This document shows, one piece after another, positions 60,646 to 64,000 of a DNA stretch of 64,000 nucleotides. Position numbers and translations under genes: made by a program. How positions within the stretch are numbered: the stretch's first letter is position 1; every line of letters begins with the position of its first letter. The stretch is from assembly GCF_018224885.1 (NCBI RefSeq), contig NZ_JAGTXB010000012.1, positions 124,001 to 188,000 of the forward strand. Reading direction: 5' to 3'. The notes below the pieces were generated by a model. It was given only the letters and a program-made list of their open reading frames with translations, had not been told where the DNA came from and ran no database searches. The stretch is from Chitinophaga hostae (GTDB lineage Bacteria; Bacteroidota; Bacteroidia; Chitinophagales; Chitinophagaceae).

Positions 60646-62016
60646 ATGAAAATTCGTCACCGTTTATCATTGCAGTTTACCCTGATATCAGGTATCATCC
60701 TTACCGTTGTTTTCGTACTGATATACCTGTTATCGGCCCAGTATATCCAGAACAGTTTTTATAAACTGTTGCAGATGCGTGCGCTGGTAACGGCACAGGT
60801 TTACCTCGAAAAAGATGAGCTGACAAAAAAGAAATTCCTGGAAATAGAGAAAAGCTACCGGGAACGCATACCCGACGAATCCAGTAATATTTATGATCAG
60901 GATAACCAGCCGGCATTTATAGAAAAAACAAGATATAACTGGCCGGTATCCATGCTGGAAACCATCCGCCATAAAGAGGTATACCGGTTCCGCTTCCAGG
61001 AAGAATCGGGGTTGGGGATTTATTATCCCGATAACCAGGGCGATTTTGTAGTGATTGTTACAGCCCGCAATACCACGGGCATACAACAGCTGAACTACCT
61101 GATGTGGATACTGATAGTGATGTTCTTTGTGGCATTACTGATTGTTTTTTTGATGGGACAATGGTATGCCAGCAAGGCCCTGGGGCCCATCAAAAGCATT
61201 AACCGGCAGGTAAAAAACATCCGTTCCAATAACCTGCATATGCGGGTGGAGCAGGGGCGCAATAAAGATGAAATAGATGAACTGGCTACCAATTTTAACG
61301 GCTTACTCCAGCATATGGAGCAGGCCTTTGATATGCAGCGGTCCTTCGTTTCCAATGCTTCCCACGAACTGCGTACACCGCTCACCACCATTATCGGGGA
61401 AATAGAAGTAACCTTACAGCAGGCGCGCAGCCAGGAAGACTATGTACAAACTTTAGGCACGCTGCTGATAGAGTCAGAAAAACTGAAGATCATCACGGAC
61501 GGCCTGTTACAGCTAACAAGGGTAGATGCTGATCTTACCGGCGCCAACACCACAATGATCCGCCTGGATGAACTGCTTTGGGAGATACAGGAGTGCTGGC
61601 TTCATAAGATGCCGGCAACACGGTTGCACGTGAAATTAAATGATATGCCCGCAGATGCTGCACAGCTTTGCATCCGCGGAAGCCGCTCCCTGTTGATGCT
61701 GGCATTGCAGAATATCATCAGGAACGCTTTTAAATTTTCGTATAACCGTGATGTTAACTGCCTGCTGACTTACAGTCAATCAGGCGTTTCTTTATCCATC
61801 AGCGACCATGGTATAGGCATCGCTGCCGCTGACCTGGAAAAAATATTCCTGCCACTTTACCGCGCCGAAAATGCGCATACCTTCGATGGCTATGGGATAG
61901 GGCTGTCGATGACACAGAAAATACTGCAACTGCACCAGGCGGTTGTCACCGTAAGCAGTGTGCCGGGGCAGGGGACCACGTTTAATATCTTCTTTTCACC
62001 AGCGCACAAATTCTAA
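60646..62016 (+). CDS. HAMP-containing sensor histidine kinase
   Basis: A 456-residue kinase. Transmembrane helix 1 (FTLISGIILTVVFVLIYLL) and helix 2 (YLMWILIVMFFVALLIVFLM) enclose a periplasmic sensor of about 120 residues. Then follow HAMP (ALGPIKSINRQVKNI), HisKA with the phospho-His in FVSNASHELRTPLT, and HATPase_c (NIIRNAFKFSYN, SDHGIGI, GYGIGLSMTQKI). It is the partner of the OmpR-type regulator upstream; in metal-resistance operons the sensor detects periplasmic metal. It is separated from the regulator by 119 nt filled by heptamer repeats. Confidence 0.94.
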   Translation: MKIRHRLSLQFTLISGIILTVVFVLIYLLSAQYIQNSFYKLLQMRALVTAQVYLEKDELTKKKFLEIEKSYRERIPDESSNIYDQDNQPAFIEKTRYNWPVSMLETIRHKEVYRFRFQEESGLGIYYPDNQGDFVVIVTARNTTGIQQLNYLMWILIVMFFVALLIVFLMGQWYASKALGPIKSINRQVKNIRSNNLHMRVEQGRNKDEIDELATNFNGLLQHMEQAFDMQRSFVSNASHELRTPLTTIIGEIEVTLQQARSQEDYVQTLGTLLIESEKLKIITDGLLQLTRVDADLTGANTTMIRLDELLWEIQECWLHKMPATRLHVKLNDMPADAAQLCIRGSRSLLMLALQNIIRNAFKFSYNRDVNCLLTYSQSGVSLSISDHGIGIAAADLEKIFLPLYRAENAHTFDGYGIGLSMTQKILQLHQAVVTVSSVPGQGTTFNIFFSPAHKF

Positions 62017-62050
62017 TTTCGTTTTAACTTTATTCTAATAGTCCGCTAAT
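62013..62050 (+). promoter_or_regulatory. Four CTAAT-like half-sites at 11-bp spacing before the efflux genes
   Basis: CTAAT occurs at 62013, 62035 and 62046, with TTAAC at 62024, each 11 bp from the next. It begins on the kinase stop codon. Together with the TTAAT pair at 59775 and 59786 it defines a likely binding box (Y/T)TAAT for the OmpR-type regulator. CATCTTTG (62061-62068) may be the -7 element. Confidence 0.6.
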
Positions 62051-62087
62051 CGTGTGGTGTCATCTTTGCAACGAAAATTAAAGTTGT

Positions 62088-63371
62088 ATGATCACCAGAC
62101 CAGCACTAAGTACCTATCTTGTACTGTTTGGCACCCTGTTCCGCTTTACGGCTTCCGCACAGGCAACAGATACCCTGAAGCTCTCACTTCCTGAAGCAGA
62201 ACAACGGCTACTGGAAAAAAATATTCCCCTGCTGGCGCAGCGCTACAGTATTGATGCGGCTAAAGCAGGCATCATCACCGCCAAACTCTGGGATAATCCG
62301 CAAGTGACATTTGAGAATGTATTGTACAATCATACCACTAAAAAATGGTTCGATTTTTCACACGAAGGACAAAACTCACTGCAGGTAGAACAGCTCTTTA
62401 AGCTCGCCGGTAAACGTAATAAAGCCGTAAAGCTCGCGCAGAGCAGTGTGAAACTGAGCGAATACCAGTTCTATGATATGCTTCGTACCCTGCGGTTTTC
62501 TCTGCACGATAATTTTTATGATCTCTGTTATAAACAACGGTCGCTGGAAACCTTTGCAGGCCAGATCAGCTTCCTGCAAACAGTGGTAGCTGTATTCACT
62601 GCACAGCAGCGGGCCGGTAATATTGCGCCAAAGGAAATTATCCGTATCAAATCCATGTTGTACGATCTGCAACATGATCATCTTGCCCTGCAACAGGATA
62701 TTCAACAAACCCAGTCGGACCTGGCGCTGCTGATAAGAGTGCCGCCCGGTACGCTGATACAGCCACAGCTGCCTGATATCAGCCCCGGCACCCCGGCTGC
62801 CCTGCAATATGGCTTCCCGGCATTGCTGGATACCGCCAGGCAGTATCGCTTTGACCTGAAAATCAACCAGGAAACTGTGAATTATAATCATCTCAACCTG
62901 CGCCTGCAACAGGCAATGGCGGTGCCGGACCTGCAGGTGGGTGTTTCTTACGATAAACAGGGCAACTTTGAACGTAACTATAATGGTCTGAATGTGTCAA
63001 TGCCATTGCCCTTCTTTAACCGTAACCAGGGAAATATCAAAGCTGCCAGGGCTACGCTGGAAAGCAGCAAGCTGTTGCTGGAAGGCCAGGAAGACCAGCT
63101 GGCGCATGAAGTAATGAACAGCCTGCAACAGGCGCTGCAAACGGAAAAACTTATCAGTGAATTCGATCCGGGGTTTGAAAATGATTACAGCAAAATGATG
63201 AGTGAGGTGGAGAAGAATTACCGGCTTCACAACATCGGGTTGCTTGAATTTATTGACTTATATGATGCCTATCGTAATAATGTGCTTAAAATGAATGAGC
63301 TGAAATATGACCGGCTCCATGCATTGGAATCACTCAATTTCAGCACCGGCGTGCTCATTTTTCATCCCTGA
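62088..63371 (+). CDS. TolC/CusC-family outer-membrane efflux protein
   Basis: A 427-residue protein. A signal peptide (YLVLFGTLFRFTASAQ) precedes two repeats of the outer-membrane efflux domain. Long amphipathic helices dominate, e.g. LSLPEAEQRLLEKNIPLLAQRYSI and TLESSKLLLEGQEDQLAHEV, with the second-repeat MPLPFFNRNQGNIKAA that is typical of CusC/CzcC-like proteins. It forms the outer-membrane channel of a tripartite RND pump. It is directly followed by the adaptor gene (15 nt), and the regulatory pair lies upstream. Confidence 0.93.
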   Translation: MITRPALSTYLVLFGTLFRFTASAQATDTLKLSLPEAEQRLLEKNIPLLAQRYSIDAAKAGIITAKLWDNPQVTFENVLYNHTTKKWFDFSHEGQNSLQVEQLFKLAGKRNKAVKLAQSSVKLSEYQFYDMLRTLRFSLHDNFYDLCYKQRSLETFAGQISFLQTVVAVFTAQQRAGNIAPKEIIRIKSMLYDLQHDHLALQQDIQQTQSDLALLIRVPPGTLIQPQLPDISPGTPAALQYGFPALLDTARQYRFDLKINQETVNYNHLNLRLQQAMAVPDLQVGVSYDKQGNFERNYNGLNVSMPLPFFNRNQGNIKAARATLESSKLLLEGQEDQLAHEVMNSLQQALQTEKLISEFDPGFENDYSKMMSEVEKNYRLHNIGLLEFIDLYDAYRNNVLKMNELKYDRLHALESLNFSTGVLIFHP

Positions 63372-63386
63372 TAAATCCTTCTGACC

Positions 63387-64000
63387 ATGCAATACGCTAT
63401 TAAAAATTATATACCTGCAATTGTTGTTATCATATCCATCAGTGGTATCATCACCGGCTGCGGCAGCAAAGCGGCCACGGAAGCGCCCCGTCCATGGATG
63501 CTTTCAGACTCCCTGCTCCGCACGCTGGTAGTTGATACCGCAAGTGCCGGACCCATAGAAAATGAAATTTTGCTTACCGGGAAAATCACAGAGAATGAAG
63601 ATAAAACCGCGCGGATCTTTCCCATGGTAAGCGGCATCGTGACAGATGTAAAAGTGCATTCCGGTGATTTTGTGCAGAAAGGACAGGTGCTGGCCATTCT
63701 AAAAAGCCCGGAAATGGCCGGGTTCACCGCCGATCAACGTATATCCGTTAACGATATGCAGACGGCCAAACGCAATATGGAAGTGGCGGAATCCTTTTAC
63801 CAGAGCGGGTTAAATTCCCAAAAGGAATATGAAGAGGCAAAAAGCAACTACGATAAAGCGGTGGCCGCCTGGAATAAGTCGCGGGCCATACTGGAAATAA
63901 ACGGAGGCGGGCATCAGACCAATTACGCGGTGAAAGCGCCGGTACCGGGTTTTATTATCAGCAAAAGAGCGGCAGAAAGTATGCAGTGGCGGCCGGATAA
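63387..64000 (+). CDS. RND efflux periplasmic adaptor (HlyD/CzcB-like), partial
   Basis: The frame runs from ATG 63387 to the window edge, so the 3' part is missing. The start shows a lipoprotein signal (IIVISISGIITGC is approximate; the sequence reads VVIISISGIITGCGSK with the acylated Cys). The visible part holds the lipoyl-like half-domain FPMVSGIVTDVKVHSGDFVQKGQVLAIL, then a helical hairpin (EVAESFYQSGLNSQKEYEEAKS) and the second half VKAPVPGFIISK. It links the inner-membrane RND pump, expected downstream, to the TolC-like channel. Context suggests metal efflux; the substrate is not shown. Confidence 0.92.
   Translation, partial: MQYAIKNYIPAIVVIISISGIITGCGSKAATEAPRPWMLSDSLLRTLVVDTASAGPIENEILLTGKITENEDKTARIFPMVSGIVTDVKVHSGDFVQKGQVLAILKSPEMAGFTADQRISVNDMQTAKRNMEVAESFYQSGLNSQKEYEEAKSNYDKAVAAWNKSRAILEINGGGHQTNYAVKAPVPGFIISKRAAESMQWRPD

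Noticed and set aside
1-64000. tRNA, rRNA, insertion sequence or prophage
   Set aside because: Read through on both strands by eye; no cloverleaf with T-loop consensus, no transposase or phage genes noticed. A tRNAscan or IS search would be needed to exclude a missed small gene.

Overview
The window reads as the chromosome of a Bacteroidota bacterium, most likely a Chitinophaga-like member of the Chitinophagaceae. Several things point there: a 1,630-residue PKD-repeat protein with a type IX secretion (CHU_C / gliding-motility type) C-terminal domain; promoters of the Bacteroidota form TTTG-N19-TAnnTTTG (best example 30468-30498); hybrid and LytTR two-component systems; a GH2 exo-glucosaminidase and a GH20 hexosaminidase; and lipoproteins typical of the phylum. 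I see no rRNA, tRNA, CRISPR array, insertion sequence or prophage. The window is ordinary, densely coding chromosome with a few compact operons.

Layout. 1-4.5 kb: the 3' part of a GH2 exo-beta-D-glucosaminidase coupled to an MFS sugar permease, then a convergent PhyH-dioxygenase/DoxX-membrane-protein pair. 4.6-9.6 kb: the giant PKD surface protein. 9.7-16.3 kb: old-yellow-enzyme reductase, YghZ-type aldo/keto reductase, acyl-CoA desaturase, HdeD-like membrane protein and a secreted M1 metallopeptidase. 16.4-19.9 kb: a three-gene cobalamin operon (cobQ-cobD-cbiB). 19.9-29.4 kb: a LytTR/LytS-type two-component pair, small hypothetical genes (one DUF6881-like), a SMUG2-like uracil-DNA glycosylase, a hybrid histidine kinase and a YdcF-type protein. 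29.5-38.4 kb: an NAD(P)-dependent epimerase, a SAM-I riboswitch controlling a trans-sulfuration enzyme, a dicarboxylate symporter, an OB-fold protein, a TauE-type exporter, a CorC/HlyC protein, pirin, and small proteins. 38.6-40.2 kb: a GH20 hexosaminidase.

40.2-50.6 kb is the most intriguing region: a single-direction operon SWIM zinc finger - DUF5691 - MoxR AAA+ ATPase - DUF5682 - VWA - DUF4132. It corresponds in content to the poorly understood E. coli yeh genes (yehL/P/Q and yehI/molR) plus two further families. I argue that DUF5682 carries a TraB/TIKI/EreA-like active-site signature, which would make the operon a chaperone-targeted enzyme system of unknown function.

50.7-58.1 kb is a complete suf iron-sulfur operon (FMN reductase-sufA-B-C-D-S-E-DUF59) with a divergent SufR-like regulator. 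58.1-59.7 kb holds a half-size EamA protein and two GNAT acetyltransferases. 59.8-64 kb is an OmpR-type response regulator, a histidine kinase, a TolC-type outer membrane protein and the start of an RND adaptor, i.e. a metal- or drug-efflux locus with 11-bp-spaced direct repeats before both the regulator and the efflux genes.

A cross-cutting observation is that at least eight intergenic sites carry hairpins or arrays built from degenerate heptamers (period 7), in a GC-containing class and an AATTACG-like class. They repeatedly abut or invade stop codons and even supply the last codons of genes. A ninth site (38364-38569) is a perfect 53-bp inverted repeat with a 9-nt period in part of its stem.
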